Source: Solibacillus palustris
Lineage (GTDB): Bacteria > Bacillota > Bacilli > Bacillales_A > Planococcaceae
Assembly: GCF_022549215.1 (NCBI RefSeq)
Contig: NZ_JAKZFC010000001.1
Span: 930,001-994,000, forward strand
Length of the DNA: 64,000 bases
Direction of reading: 5' to 3'
Under the pieces are notes generated by a model. That model had not been told where the DNA came from. It did not search any database and saw only the letters and a list, made by a program, of their open reading frames with translations. Numbering within the stretch: position 1 is the first letter of the stretch; every line of letters starts with the position of its first letter. Below, piece by piece: positions 1-7,109 of the stretch. Position numbers and translations under genes: made by a program.

Positions 1-1
1 A

Positions 2-1360
2 AGCTTTGCATCAATTAATAGTGCAGTGATTTCAAATTTAGGTTCAGGAGATGCTGCGGTGACAATTCGTGATATTGATACAGGGAAGATTGTTTATTCA
101 CATAACGGAAATAAATTAATGCGCCCTGCTTCGAATATGAAGCTCGTATCTGGTGCGGCTGCATTAGGTATTTTGGGTGAGGATTATCGCTTTACAACTG
201 ACCTTTATATTGATGGTAAAATTCAAAATAACGTACTCAACGGCAATGTATACATAAAAGGCAGTGGCGATCCTACATTAACGAAGGCAGATTTTATTGA
301 GTTTGTATATATATTAAAACAAAAAGGCATTCGTAAAATAAACGGTAATTTAGTAGGGGATGATAAGGCTTTTTCGGGTAGTACATTACCAGTTGGAGTT
401 GAGAAGGTTGATGAATCGTATTATTTCGGTGCAAGAACTTCAGCAATTACCATGTCGCAAAATGAAGATTTTGATGCAAGTACAGTCATTATTAATGCAA
501 CTCCAGGCAATATTGGGGCAAAGCCAAGCTATACAATTCAACCGAATTTAAGTGGTTTGGTCATTTCAAATCAAGCGAGAACCGTGAAGAATGGTCAGAA
601 AAACACCTTAAAGATTGAACGAGTTTACAATTCAAACAAAGTCATCATTTCGGGTGATTTACCAAAAGGTAGTAGTAAGAAGGAATGGGTTACATTACAA
701 GATCCATCTGTGAACACAATGCAAGCAATAAAATTAGTTATGCAAGGATCAGGGATTACATTTAGTTCAAATTCAAAAATTGTATTAGCACCAGTAAAAG
801 ATGATGCGAGATTATTGTACACAAACAAATCAAAGCCATTAGCAACGATATTCCCTGCTTTTATGAAGCTAAGCAATAATAGCATTGCCGATATTTTAGT
901 GAAAACAATGGGAAGACAAGAATTGGAAGAAGGAAGTACAACAGCAGGTACAAAAGTGTTAAAATCATATAGTCAATCCATTGGTTTGGCAGTAGATAAC
1001 TGGCGCTTTGTAGATGGATCTGGTTTGGCTAATTCAAATCGAGTAACGTCAGACGGTTTATCGCAGTTATTATTTGCCGTGCAGCAAGAGCCGTATTTTA
1101 ACACGTACTTTAACTCGCTTCCAGTAGCGGGGAATAGTGAGCGTATGGTGGGTGGTACATTGCGAAAACGGTTAACGGCAACAAATTTACAAAATCGTAT
1201 TTTTGCAAAGACGGGCTATATTCCTAATGTCTACACATTATCAGGTTATATTAAGGGGAATAGTGGTAAGCAATATATTTTCTCTATTCTTTTAGAAAAT
1301 AAAGCGAATGGAATAACGTACATTGATCGTACAGTGACGGAGCTTGTAAAAAATTTATAA
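2..1360 (+). CDS. dacC: D-alanyl-D-alanine carboxypeptidase / endopeptidase, PBP4 (S13) family, 5' end outside window
   Basis: The reading frame is open from the left edge, so the N-terminus (signal peptide and start) is missing and about 452 residues remain. The three active-site motifs of penicillin-binding peptidases are visible: SxxK as SNMK in RPASNMKL near the start, SxN as SNNS about two thirds along, and KTG in AKTGYIPN near the C-terminus. The long insert between SxxK and SxN is typical of the S13 (DacB/DacC, PBP4) family rather than S11. The family trims or cleaves peptidoglycan peptides outside the membrane. A GTG at 26 is in frame, but coding sequence clearly continues upstream of it. 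The symbol follows B. subtilis dacC (PBP4a), by family only. Confidence 0.88.
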   Translation, partial: SFASINSAVISNLGSGDAAVTIRDIDTGKIVYSHNGNKLMRPASNMKLVSGAAALGILGEDYRFTTDLYIDGKIQNNVLNGNVYIKGSGDPTLTKADFIEFVYILKQKGIRKINGNLVGDDKAFSGSTLPVGVEKVDESYYFGARTSAITMSQNEDFDASTVIINATPGNIGAKPSYTIQPNLSGLVISNQARTVKNGQKNTLKIERVYNSNKVIISGDLPKGSSKKEWVTLQDPSVNTMQAIKLVMQGSGITFSSNSKIVLAPVKDDARLLYTNKSKPLATIFPAFMKLSNNSIADILVKTMGRQELEEGSTTAGTKVLKSYSQSIGLAVDNWRFVDGSGLANSNRVTSDGLSQLLFAVQQEPYFNTYFNSLPVAGNSERMVGGTLRKRLTATNLQNRIFAKTGYIPNVYTLSGYIKGNSGKQYIFSILLENKANGITYIDRTVTELVKNL

Positions 1361-1375
1361 GGTAGGTAATAAGTT

Positions 1376-1987
1376 ATGCAGAAGCTTTTATTAACTGGAT
1401 TTGAACCATTTCTGTCGAATCCAATTAATCCAACAAAGGATATTGTAGAGGGACTAAATGGCAAAGTTTTTGGGGAATATGAAGTGATTGGCAGCGTGCT
1501 ATCGGTTGACTTTAAACAAGCACCACAACAGTTTTTAGCTTTGATAAAGGAAGTAAAGCCGACCATCATTGTTTCATTAGGCTTAGCAGCAGGCAACACA
1601 CGCATAATGCCTGAGCGTGTCGCAATTAATGTCAAGGATGGCGAGAAGGATAATAGTGGTGTTGCATTTGTAGATGCACCAATTCATGAAGATGGAGACG
1701 CTGCTTATTTTTCAACATTGCCAATCCGTAATATCGTCAATCGTTTAAATGAAGCAGGCTACCCAGCAGCTATTTCTAACTCTGCTGGTACGTACTTATG
1801 TAATAATATCATGTATGAAGGATTAAATTATGCAAAATCTCATTGTGATGTGCAGGCAACGGGCTTTATTCATATTCCTGCTTCGTTTGAATTAGCCATA
1901 CAAAATGGACGAATTGCAGGTTGGTCACAGGTGGATTTACAAGCTGCAATCGAACTAGCAATAACAGAATGCATCGCAAAAGATTAA
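1376..1987 (+). CDS. pcp: Pyrrolidone-carboxylate peptidase (pyroglutamyl peptidase I)
   Basis: A cytosolic cysteine peptidase of family C15 that removes N-terminal pyroglutamate from peptides. At 203 residues it has the family's usual length. The N-terminus LLTGFEPF is the family signature. The catalytic triad is readable as Glu80 (in MPERVAIN), Cys142 (in SAGTYLCNN) and His166 (in GFIHIPAS), close to the spacing of the Bacillus enzymes. It starts 15 bp after the preceding carboxypeptidase gene and may be co-transcribed with it. No promoter or terminator was noticed between them. Confidence 0.95.
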   Translation: MQKLLLTGFEPFLSNPINPTKDIVEGLNGKVFGEYEVIGSVLSVDFKQAPQQFLALIKEVKPTIIVSLGLAAGNTRIMPERVAINVKDGEKDNSGVAFVDAPIHEDGDAAYFSTLPIRNIVNRLNEAGYPAAISNSAGTYLCNNIMYEGLNYAKSHCDVQATGFIHIPASFELAIQNGRIAGWSQVDLQAAIELAITECIAKD

Positions 1988-2114
1988 AAATTGTCATAAT
2001 TAGCAAGGTAATCAGCTTGCTTGAATGTTGATTTGGCGCTTTATACCAAAATTCGATAAAAGTCTTCGAAAAACGATATGTAAAATTGAGAAATAAATTA
2101 TTGTTGTATAACGT

Positions 2115-2150
2115 CTTCCTGTTGTAATTTTATTAGTAGATAACAGGAAG
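2115..2150. promoter_or_regulatory. Perfect 9-bp inverted repeat upstream of the GlnR-like gene
   Basis: CTTCCTGTT at 2115-2123 is matched exactly by AACAGGAAG at 2142-2150, with an 18-base spacer. The right arm runs into the purine-rich ribosome binding site (about 2146-2158) of the gene starting at 2166. It could be an operator or an mRNA hairpin that affects translation. It does not fit the GlnR/TnrA consensus TGTNAN7TNACA. A weak -10-like TATAAC lies at 2107-2112. Confidence 0.45.
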
Positions 2151-2165
2151 GCGGGGAGAAATACG

Positions 2166-2498
2166 ATGAAAAAAGATTATCGAAAAGCAATGCCGATTTT
2201 ACCAATTCGTACGGTGATGCAGATTACGAATTTATCAGCTCGACAAATTCGCTACTATGAGGAGCATGAATTAGTGGAGCCAATGCGAACTGATGGCAAT
2301 CGTCGTCTATTTTCGCTCCAAAACGTCGATGAATTATTAGAAATTCAAGAGCTATTGGAAGAAGGCGTCAATATCGCGGGTATTAAAAAAGTATTTGCGT
2401 TGAAGCGTACGAGCAATAGCCATACATATCGCGGTAAAACAATTAGCAATGGAGAGTTACGCGCAATTGTGCTAAGAGAAATGCAGGCGTTATCGTAA
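2166..2498 (+). CDS. MerR-family regulator, GlnR/TnrA-like, short form without the C-terminal tail
   Basis: A 110-residue winged-helix regulator. Its first 80 or so residues closely follow the GlnR encoded at 62178: both have RKAMP near the start, then ARQIRYYEEHEL, GNRR.FSL, and a region ending AGIKKVFA. MerR-type dimers bind DNA through this region. In GlnR and TnrA the last residues contact glutamine synthetase and control DNA binding. GlnR here ends in a QGDLSRFFQYK-type tail, but this protein stops at REMQALS with nothing equivalent. It is TnrA-sized but GlnR-like in its N-terminus. A good ribosome binding site (AAGGCGGGGAG) precedes the ATG. It stands alone and is not next to glnA. Confidence 0.8.
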   Translation: MKKDYRKAMPILPIRTVMQITNLSARQIRYYEEHELVEPMRTDGNRRLFSLQNVDELLEIQELLEEGVNIAGIKKVFALKRTSNSHTYRGKTISNGELRAIVLREMQALS

Positions 2499-2540
2499 TT
2501 TCATGTTTTTCTTGTGAAAAAACAAAAAGGAATCGTCTAC

Positions 2541-2563
2541 TTTGCGCCGAGGATGAAGGCTAG
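2541..2563 (+). repeat. Short partial match to the hairpin-ended intergenic repeat
   Basis: TTTGCGCCGAGGATG followed by AAGGCTAG matches the inner part of the repeats at 31441-31647 and 59397-59548. Only this core is recognisable and the flanks differ, so it is either a decayed copy or a shared sub-element. Confidence 0.35.
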
Positions 2564-2634
2564 TTTGTTCTGTATCAGGTGCAAAAAATTTCCGAGTCCC
2601 ATTCCCGTTGAATTGAAAATCCTCGAAGCATAAA

Positions 2635-2670
2635 ACCTCCTCACTTGTGCACATTACATAGTGGGAGGTG
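2635..2670 (+). promoter_or_regulatory. Hairpin that would sequester the ribosome binding site of the gene at 2678
   Basis: ACCTCC-T-CACT at 2635-2645 pairs with AGTGGGAGGT at 2660-2669: ten base pairs with one bulged T and a 14-base loop. The right arm contains the Shine-Dalgarno GGGAGGTG. Folded mRNA would hide the ribosome binding site, which suggests translational control. No T-run follows, so it is not an intrinsic terminator. Confidence 0.45.
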
Positions 2671-2677
2671 AACATCA

Positions 2678-2914
2678 ATGGGAAATAAAAACGGCAATCA
2701 TAACAATCGAAACAGCAAGAAGACAATGAATGCAAGAACGCATAATCCTTTTGGTACCTACAAAAACAAAGATTTAGATGCCAGCAATAGTAATAATAAC
2801 AACCCTAATGATAATCTAAACGAAGAATTCTCAGCAGAATTTGATGCCAAACTCAAAAATGCAAATAATAAAACGAATCATGACAAAAATCAACAATCCA
2901 ATAAAAATAAATAG
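2678..2914 (+). CDS. Small Asn/Lys-rich hydrophilic protein
   Basis: A 78-residue protein, very rich in Asn and Lys, with no hydrophobic segment. A strong ribosome binding site (GGGAGGTG) precedes the ATG. I do not recognise the family with certainty. Composition and size recall minor small acid-soluble spore proteins, but no named Ssp motif is present. The stretch LNEEFSAEFDAKLKNAN resembles REEYAPEFNAVIHNN in the 44-residue protein encoded just downstream (2992-3126), so the two look like diverged paralogues, perhaps co-transcribed. Function is unknown. Confidence 0.6.
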   Translation: MGNKNGNHNNRNSKKTMNARTHNPFGTYKNKDLDASNSNNNNPNDNLNEEFSAEFDAKLKNANNKTNHDKNQQSNKNK

Positions 2915-2991
2915 CCAAACCTATCTTTTGAAAAAAATCAGGACATCATTACACTGTGGCGTTATTGATTAAATAATGGAGGTGGACAAGA

Positions 2992-3126
2992 ATGGCGAAG
3001 AAAGGTAAAACAAGCTTTAAAAAGAAAAAGAAAGATGATAAGCCTAAAACTAACAACAAGCGTGAAGAATATGCACCAGAATTCAACGCAGTAATTCATA
3101 ATAATGTTCAAAAACCTAAGCAGTAA
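2992..3126 (+). CDS. Very small Lys-rich hydrophilic protein
   Basis: A 44-residue frame starts with ATG, nine bases after a strong GGAGGTGG ribosome binding site. The protein is strongly basic, with a run of five lysines near residue 10 and a single acidic/aromatic motif EEYAPEFNA. That motif is shared with the neighbouring 78-residue protein at 2678. The hairpin terminator at 3141 closes the unit. The good start signal, the similarity to its neighbour and the terminator are the reasons for calling it a gene. Nucleic-acid binding or a role in spores is only a guess from composition. Confidence 0.55.
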   Translation: MAKKGKTSFKKKKKDDKPKTNNKREEYAPEFNAVIHNNVQKPKQ

Positions 3127-3140
3127 ATAAAAATGGTAAG

Positions 3141-3191
3141 AAAATAGATGCTCCAAGAAGGAAAGGTAAAACTTCAGGAGCATCTATTTTT
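3141..3191 (+). terminator. Intrinsic terminator after the two small genes
   Basis: AAAATAGATGCTCC at 3141-3154 pairs with GGAGCATCTATTTT from 3177. An inner GAAG/CTTC stem sits in the loop and the 3' arm ends in a T-run. Confidence 0.8.
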
Positions 3192-3220
3192 GTTGTTATT
3201 TCTGAGCGAACGCTAGTTTA

Positions 3221-3280
3221 ACTTGATTCAGCTAATTCTTTTTGTACCGTAAGCAATGCGACAGGTACAGAAGTCCCCGA
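3221..3280 (+). repeat. Dispersed repeat headed by ACTTGATTCAGC, copy A
   Basis: This aligns with 23244-23300 through the shared segments ACTTGATTCAGC, TTTTTGTACC, AAGCAA.GCGACAGG and TACAGAAGTCC, with a few substitutions. It lies between a terminator and the next gene. The same head occurs at 56526 and a variant at 39038. Confidence 0.6.
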
Positions 3281-3327
3281 TTGATTTCCCCTAAGTTGCG
3301 CAAGCTATAAAAGAGGCGAGAAGGTCA

Positions 3328-3642
3328 ATGATATTCAAAAAAAATGTTGTACGTATTGTTTTTATAACGGCTTTATTTATTCCATTACACACGCTACCAA
3401 TAGTTAATGCCCAGCAAGAAGCACCTGCCTATGCGAAGTGGGGCATACTCGCCATGAAAGAAACACAAAAAAGATATCCTGATGCGAAAATTATTGATTA
3501 TTTGCATCAAGGAAGCGAATTAAAAGAAACCGTAACTATTGAAAAGTTTAAGTTATGGTTAAAAAAGGGCGACAAAGAATTTGGTGTATTTGTAAGCATA
3601 GTGTTTGTTACTAAAACAGAAAAGTTGGTTATGATTGAATGA
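3328..3642 (+). CDS. Exported DUF3889 protein (YqzG-like)
   Basis: A 104-residue protein with an N-terminal signal peptide: a basic start, then a hydrophobic stretch to about residue 25, with a probable cleavage near NAQQ. The mature part has the features of the DUF3889 family: PAYAKWGILAMKET, then KRYPDAKIIDYLH, then EKFKLWLKKGDKEFGVFV and a C-terminal TKTEKL. Family function is not established. A GAGGCGAG ribosome binding site precedes the ATG. It is monocistronic between the repeat at 3221 and the convergent gene at 3739. Confidence 0.75.
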   Translation: MIFKKNVVRIVFITALFIPLHTLPIVNAQQEAPAYAKWGILAMKETQKRYPDAKIIDYLHQGSELKETVTIEKFKLWLKKGDKEFGVFVSIVFVTKTEKLVMIE

Positions 3643-3738
3643 TAACTAGCGTTGTTATATTGAAGTATGTGCAATTGCTTTAATTTTTTTCATTGATTTC
3701 CTTATAATTTGTACTTTTATTTGGTTGGGGTTTATGAA

Positions 3739-3978
3739 TTAAATCCCAACTAGCCTCATTAATTTTTTATAGCGTTTTTCACCAAGTAACTTATGCAATT
3801 TTTGTAATACTTCATTTGGAATACCGGTAATTGCCCAGCTAATATTGGCGTGCTTCATGATTTTACGCAGTTTTTTAATTTCCTCCAATGTTAATTCAAT
3901 ATCTTTTTTTTGGGCGAATTGCTGAAGTTGTTCATCACTCATTTGGTGTAATTTATTTAACAATTCCAAATTCTTCAT
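3739..3978 (-). CDS. DUF2624-like small protein (YqfT-like)
   Basis: A 79-residue, probably helical, basic protein. The order MKNLELLNKLHQMS, a middle segment with a conserved-looking ISWAITGIP, and an LLGEKRYKKLM tail match my memory of the DUF2624 (YqfT) family. In Bacillus that gene sits beside zinc-transport genes, as it does here. It is divergent from the zinc operon and shares the intergenic region 3979-4082. A ribosome binding site (GGAGAG on this strand) lies just before its ATG. Molecular role is unknown. Confidence 0.6.
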   Translation of the reverse strand: MKNLELLNKLHQMSDEQLQQFAQKKDIELTLEEIKKLRKIMKHANISWAITGIPNEVLQKLHKLLGEKRYKKLMRLVGI

Positions 3979-4005
3979 TATAGCTCTCCTTTCAAGTTTC
4001 TTTCC

Positions 4006-4066
4006 TTTACATTGTAAAAAAAGTCTACTATACTAATTTGATGTAAATCGTAATGATTTTGAATTA
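4006..4066 (+). promoter_or_regulatory. Sigma-A promoter and Zur box of the zinc uptake operon
   Basis: TTTACA (4006-4011) and TATACT (4029-4034) are separated by exactly 17 bases. Just downstream, 4045-4065 reads AAATCGTAATGATTTTGAATT. This matches the Bacillus Zur operator (AAATCGTAAT-N-ATTACGATTT) almost fully in the left half and partly in the right. Placed over the transcription start, it would let zinc-loaded Zur block the operon. Confidence 0.7.
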
Positions 4067-4082
4067 GAAAGAAGCGAAAAAA

Positions 4083-4829
4083 ATGAACAAACCATTGATT
4101 GAATTGAAGGATGTTTCCTTTCAATATGAATACACACAAGTATTAAAAAACATTTCTTTACGCGTGAACGAGGGCGATTTTTTGGCGTTAATCGGTCAAA
4201 ATGGCTCGGGTAAATCGACGCTATTAAAATTGATTTTAGGGCTATTAAAGCCGATGTCTGGGGAGATTAAATTATTTGATGAGCCAGCAAACCAGTTTAA
4301 ACACCGCGAATGGATTGGCTATGTGTCACAGAAATCTAATGCCTTTAACTCTGGTTTTCCGGCAACCGTTGAAGAAGTAGTAAAAAGTGGCTTATCACAA
4401 AAGGTTGGACTGTTTAAGCGTTATCCAAAAGATGCAGACCTTTTAGTGAAGGCGGCCTTGAAAGATGTTGGCATGGAGCAATTTATGAAGCGGAATATTG
4501 GACAGCTTTCAGGAGGACAGCAGCAGCGTGTATTTATTGCGCGCGCATTAGTAGCTGATCCAAAGCTACTTATTTTAGATGAGCCAACTGTTGGGATTGA
4601 CCGTGAAAACGTGCAAGCATTTTATGATATGCTCGCTCATTTAAATAGGCATCATAAAATGACTATGATTTTAGTAACACATGATGTCGATACCGTATCT
4701 GACCGTGTAAGCCACGTGGCATGCTTAAATCAAACGATTCATTTCCACGGTTATAAAAATGATTTTGATACGATTTCGGAAGAACAGATTGAAAGCTGGA
4801 ACGGTCACACTGTTCGAAAGATTCATTAA
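4083..4829 (+). CDS. znuC: Zinc ABC transporter ATP-binding protein
   Basis: The cytosolic ATPase of a cluster C9 metal importer, 248 residues. Walker A is GQNGSGKST at residues 38-46. The ABC signature LSGGQQQR lies near 142 and Walker B LLILDEP near 160, followed by the switch His in LVTHD. It is followed after 15 bp by the permease gene and then by a Zur-type repressor. This context, plus the Zur box upstream, argues for zinc rather than manganese. The substrate-binding lipoprotein (ZnuA/AdcA) is not in the operon. The name adcC is equally valid. Confidence 0.9.
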   Translation: MNKPLIELKDVSFQYEYTQVLKNISLRVNEGDFLALIGQNGSGKSTLLKLILGLLKPMSGEIKLFDEPANQFKHREWIGYVSQKSNAFNSGFPATVEEVVKSGLSQKVGLFKRYPKDADLLVKAALKDVGMEQFMKRNIGQLSGGQQQRVFIARALVADPKLLILDEPTVGIDRENVQAFYDMLAHLNRHHKMTMILVTHDVDTVSDRVSHVACLNQTIHFHGYKNDFDTISEEQIESWNGHTVRKIH

Positions 4830-4844
4830 GAGGAGTAGGCCATT

Positions 4845-5711
4845 ATGATCGAAGCAATATTAAACTATGAATTTTTACAAAACGCCTTTTTCTCAGGGCT
4901 CATTATTGGTGTCATTGCCCCGTTACTGGGGGTATTTATTGTTGTTCGTCGCCTGTCACTAATCGCGGATGCGCTGTCACATGTAACGCTTGCAGGCATT
5001 GCTGGGAGTCTTTACATAAGTCAGTCTTTTGCCGGATTGGCGCTGCTTAATCCGATTTATTTAGGAATTGTGGCGTCGGTAAGTGGTTCAATCTTAATCG
5101 AGCGCTTGCGACGTTTGTATAAACACTATGAAGAGCTTGCAATTCCAATTATTATGTCGGGTGGTATCGGGGTTAGTGCGATTTTAATTTCACTAGCAAG
5201 TGGCTTTAATACAGATTTAATGAGCTATTTATTCGGCTCGGTATCGGCTGTTTCGAGACAGGATTTATTTGTTGTCATTGCGATTGCGATTGTCGTGGTG
5301 ATTTTCTTAGTATTATTTTTCAAAGAATTATTCGTTCTATCTTTTGACGAAGAATATGCAAAAGCAAGTGGATTGCCAGCAAAATGGATTCATTTGTTAT
5401 TTATGGTTGTTGTGGCACTTGTCATTGCGGCTAGCATGCGTATTGTTGGGATATTATTAGTATCTAGCTTAATGACATTACCGGTAGCAGCAGCAATGCG
5501 TTTAGCACATGGCTTTAAACAGGCGATCATTTTAGCGATTGTATTTGGTGAACTAGCGGTATTAATAGGATTAGTTAGTGCATTTTATTTAAATTTAGCG
5601 CCAGGTGGTACGATTGTCGTAACTTCAATTATCATTTTATTGTTTGTCATAATCATTAAAAAAATGGTTTTAAAATTATCAACTAAGGTGGAAGGGGAAG
5701 AAGCACAGTGA
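4845..5711 (+). CDS. znuB: Zinc ABC transporter permease
   Basis: A 288-residue membrane protein with about eight hydrophobic segments, of the ABC-3 family. Conserved family features are RRLSLIADALSHVTLAG near residues 35-50 and GILLVSSLMTLPVAAA in the C-terminal half. It pairs with the ATPase at 4083 to move zinc inward across the cytoplasmic membrane. A GAGGAG ribosome binding site lies in the 15-bp gap. Its stop overlaps the start of the Zur gene by four bases (GTGA), indicating translational coupling. Confidence 0.9.
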   Translation: MIEAILNYEFLQNAFFSGLIIGVIAPLLGVFIVVRRLSLIADALSHVTLAGIAGSLYISQSFAGLALLNPIYLGIVASVSGSILIERLRRLYKHYEELAIPIIMSGGIGVSAILISLASGFNTDLMSYLFGSVSAVSRQDLFVVIAIAIVVVIFLVLFFKELFVLSFDEEYAKASGLPAKWIHLLFMVVVALVIAASMRIVGILLVSSLMTLPVAAAMRLAHGFKQAIILAIVFGELAVLIGLVSAFYLNLAPGGTIVVTSIIILLFVIIIKKMVLKLSTKVEGEEAQ

Positions 5712-6118
5712 ATACAACACGCGCGTGGGAAATATTAAAAGACAATGGCTATAAAAAAACAGATAAACGAGAGTTGATTTTGGGTATGTTTGCGGCTACG
5801 GATAAATATTTGACTGCCCGTGATTTACTGCAAGTGCTGAAAAAAGACTTCCCAGGCATGAGCTTTGATACGATTTATCGTAACTTAGCAACATTTGTTG
5901 AATTAGATATTTTAGAAGAAACTGAGCTAAATGGTGAACGTAATTTTCGCATGCATTGCGAATCGGATCATCACCATCATCATTTTATTTGTCGCGATTG
6001 TGGGAATGTGAAGGAATTATCACTGTGTCCGATGGAGATGCTCGGAGAAAAGCTGCCAGGTTATGCAATAGAAGCTCATAAATTTGAAATATATGGAAAA
6101 TGCCCAAGCTGCTTATAA
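5708..6118 (+). CDS. zur: Zinc uptake regulator, Fur family
   Basis: A 136-residue Fur-family repressor. The N-terminal winged helix includes FDTIYRNLATF at about 53-63. A His-rich metal site runs HHHHHF at about 88-93, and two CxxC pairs at Cys95/98 and Cys132/135 form the structural zinc site. The start is a GTG overlapping the permease stop, behind a GGAAGGGGAAG ribosome binding site. Its location at the end of a zinc transporter operon with a Zur box supports Zur rather than Fur or PerR. A second Fur-family gene at 30959 is the better candidate for Fur. Confidence 0.88.
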   Translation: MNTTRAWEILKDNGYKKTDKRELILGMFAATDKYLTARDLLQVLKKDFPGMSFDTIYRNLATFVELDILEETELNGERNFRMHCESDHHHHHFICRDCGNVKELSLCPMEMLGEKLPGYAIEAHKFEIYGKCPSCL

Positions 6119-6219
6119 AGGTATAAATTTTATGTATTAATCCATGAAATCGATGTGAATTTAAAAACTATTTGCATAATTTCATCAGTATGATAAAGTA
6201 AGCTTTACAAATTGAATAG

Positions 6220-6390
6220 TTTGCAAGAAAGAGATGCCTAGTGCATAAATGGGAATTCGGTGTAAATCCGAAGCTATATCCGTAACTGTAAGCGTAGATG
6301 AAAGTAAGCAAAATACCACTGCTAAAAGCGGGAAGGTGCTTATGTTTAAAGTGAAGCGCTAAGCCAGGAGACCAATCTTTTTCTGATCGT
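6220..6390 (+). promoter_or_regulatory. Cobalamin riboswitch aptamer
   Basis: The conserved B12-box AGCCAGGAGACC lies at 6362-6373. Upstream is the expected core: GATGCC, then GGGAATTCGGTGTAAATCCGAAGC, and ACTGTAAGCG in the P3-P6 region. It precedes a run of B12 salvage genes. Binding of adenosylcobalamin should favour the terminator at 6474-6502. The aptamer ends are approximate. Confidence 0.92.
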
Positions 6391-6473
6391 AACACACCTC
6401 TTCGGAATTAAAGAGAATGTACGGCAGCCATACATCAAATGAGCGTTTTTAAATATACCTTTTTGATTTTATG

Positions 6474-6502
6474 AAGCCATCCATTTTCTGGGTGGCTTTT
6501 TT
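6474..6502 (+). terminator. Intrinsic terminator, expression platform of the cobalamin riboswitch
   Basis: AAGCCATCC (6474-6482) pairs with GGGTGGCTT (6490-6498), with one G-T pair, and is followed by a T-run to 6502. Because it lies before the operon's first plausible start codon, any upstream ATG (such as that at 6471) is not a real start. Confidence 0.8.
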
Positions 6503-6554
6503 CATTCCACTTAAGATTTCAAAGAGCAATGAATTTGAAGTGAGGTTGAGAAAG

Positions 6555-7109
6555 TTGAAGAAGGATATTCGTTATTCGTGCTATCCATTCATGCGTGAAA
6601 AATCGAGTTGTGTTGATTATGAAATTCGTACAGATTCACTAACGACACGTATTGGTGCGGTTATTCCGACATTAGTGGATGATGAACGCGGTCGGATTGT
6701 ATTAGAAGATTTACGTCTCATACAACCGCTTGCTTATCACGTAAATGGTTCAGTGCGCGGAAAATTAGCGATTACAGAAGATGACTTACAGTGGTTAAGC
6801 GATCGTTATGATTTTTATGTTAGTGAAGTAAAAGAATCCATACAGCAGTTTTTATTACCTCAAGGGGTAGAAAGCGCGGCCCGTCTTCATATTTGCCGTA
6901 GTGAAGCGAAAAAATCATATCGCGCATTACATAAAGTAAGTGAGGAAAGAGATGTTCCTGAAATTTTATTCGACTTTTTAGGCTTACTTGCCAATGTATT
7001 GTTTGTGATGGCTGTGTACATGAACAAGCAACACGAATGTGATGAAATTGTCTTTACCTCAAAATCTTATCCAATGAAAAAGAAAAAGGAGCAAAACAAT
7101 GAACTTTAA
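6555..7109 (+). CDS. Cob(I)alamin adenosyltransferase, PduO type, diverged
   Basis: Converts cob(I)alamin to adenosylcobalamin using ATP. I chose a TTG at 6555, nine bases after GAGG, which gives 184 residues, the usual length. An in-frame ATG at 6471 lies inside the riboswitch terminator. The C-terminal half carries the recognisable part: LPQGVESAARLHICRSEAKKSYRAL, then a helix LLANVLFVMAVY, like the family's LPGG...AARLHxAR...LSDxLFVxAR. The N-terminal half is diverged, though TDSLTTRIGAVI recalls the usual DELNSxIG. It is the first gene of the B12 operon and overlaps the next by 11 bases. Confidence 0.72.
   Translation: MKKDIRYSCYPFMREKSSCVDYEIRTDSLTTRIGAVIPTLVDDERGRIVLEDLRLIQPLAYHVNGSVRGKLAITEDDLQWLSDRYDFYVSEVKESIQQFLLPQGVESAARLHICRSEAKKSYRALHKVSEERDVPEILFDFLGLLANVLFVMAVYMNKQHECDEIVFTSKSYPMKKKKEQNNEL

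Noticed and set aside
1246-1635. 129-codon open frame on the minus strand opposite pcp
   Set aside because: Lies antisense to the well-supported pcp gene, has no ribosome binding site and gives a low-complexity, unrecognisable product.
2041-2165. GlnR/TnrA operator upstream of the tail-less GlnR-like gene
   Set aside because: Checked for TGTNAN7TNACA; only half-sites (such as TAACA at 2141) were found, so autoregulation through this box is not supported.
2490-2735. 81-codon minus-strand frame between the GlnR-like gene and the Asn-rich gene
   Set aside because: No ribosome binding site, overlaps the real gene at 2678 and the leader hairpin.
6168-6395. 75-codon frame on the minus strand across the cobalamin riboswitch
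   Set aside because: The sequence is fully explained by the structured RNA and its B12 box; no start signals.
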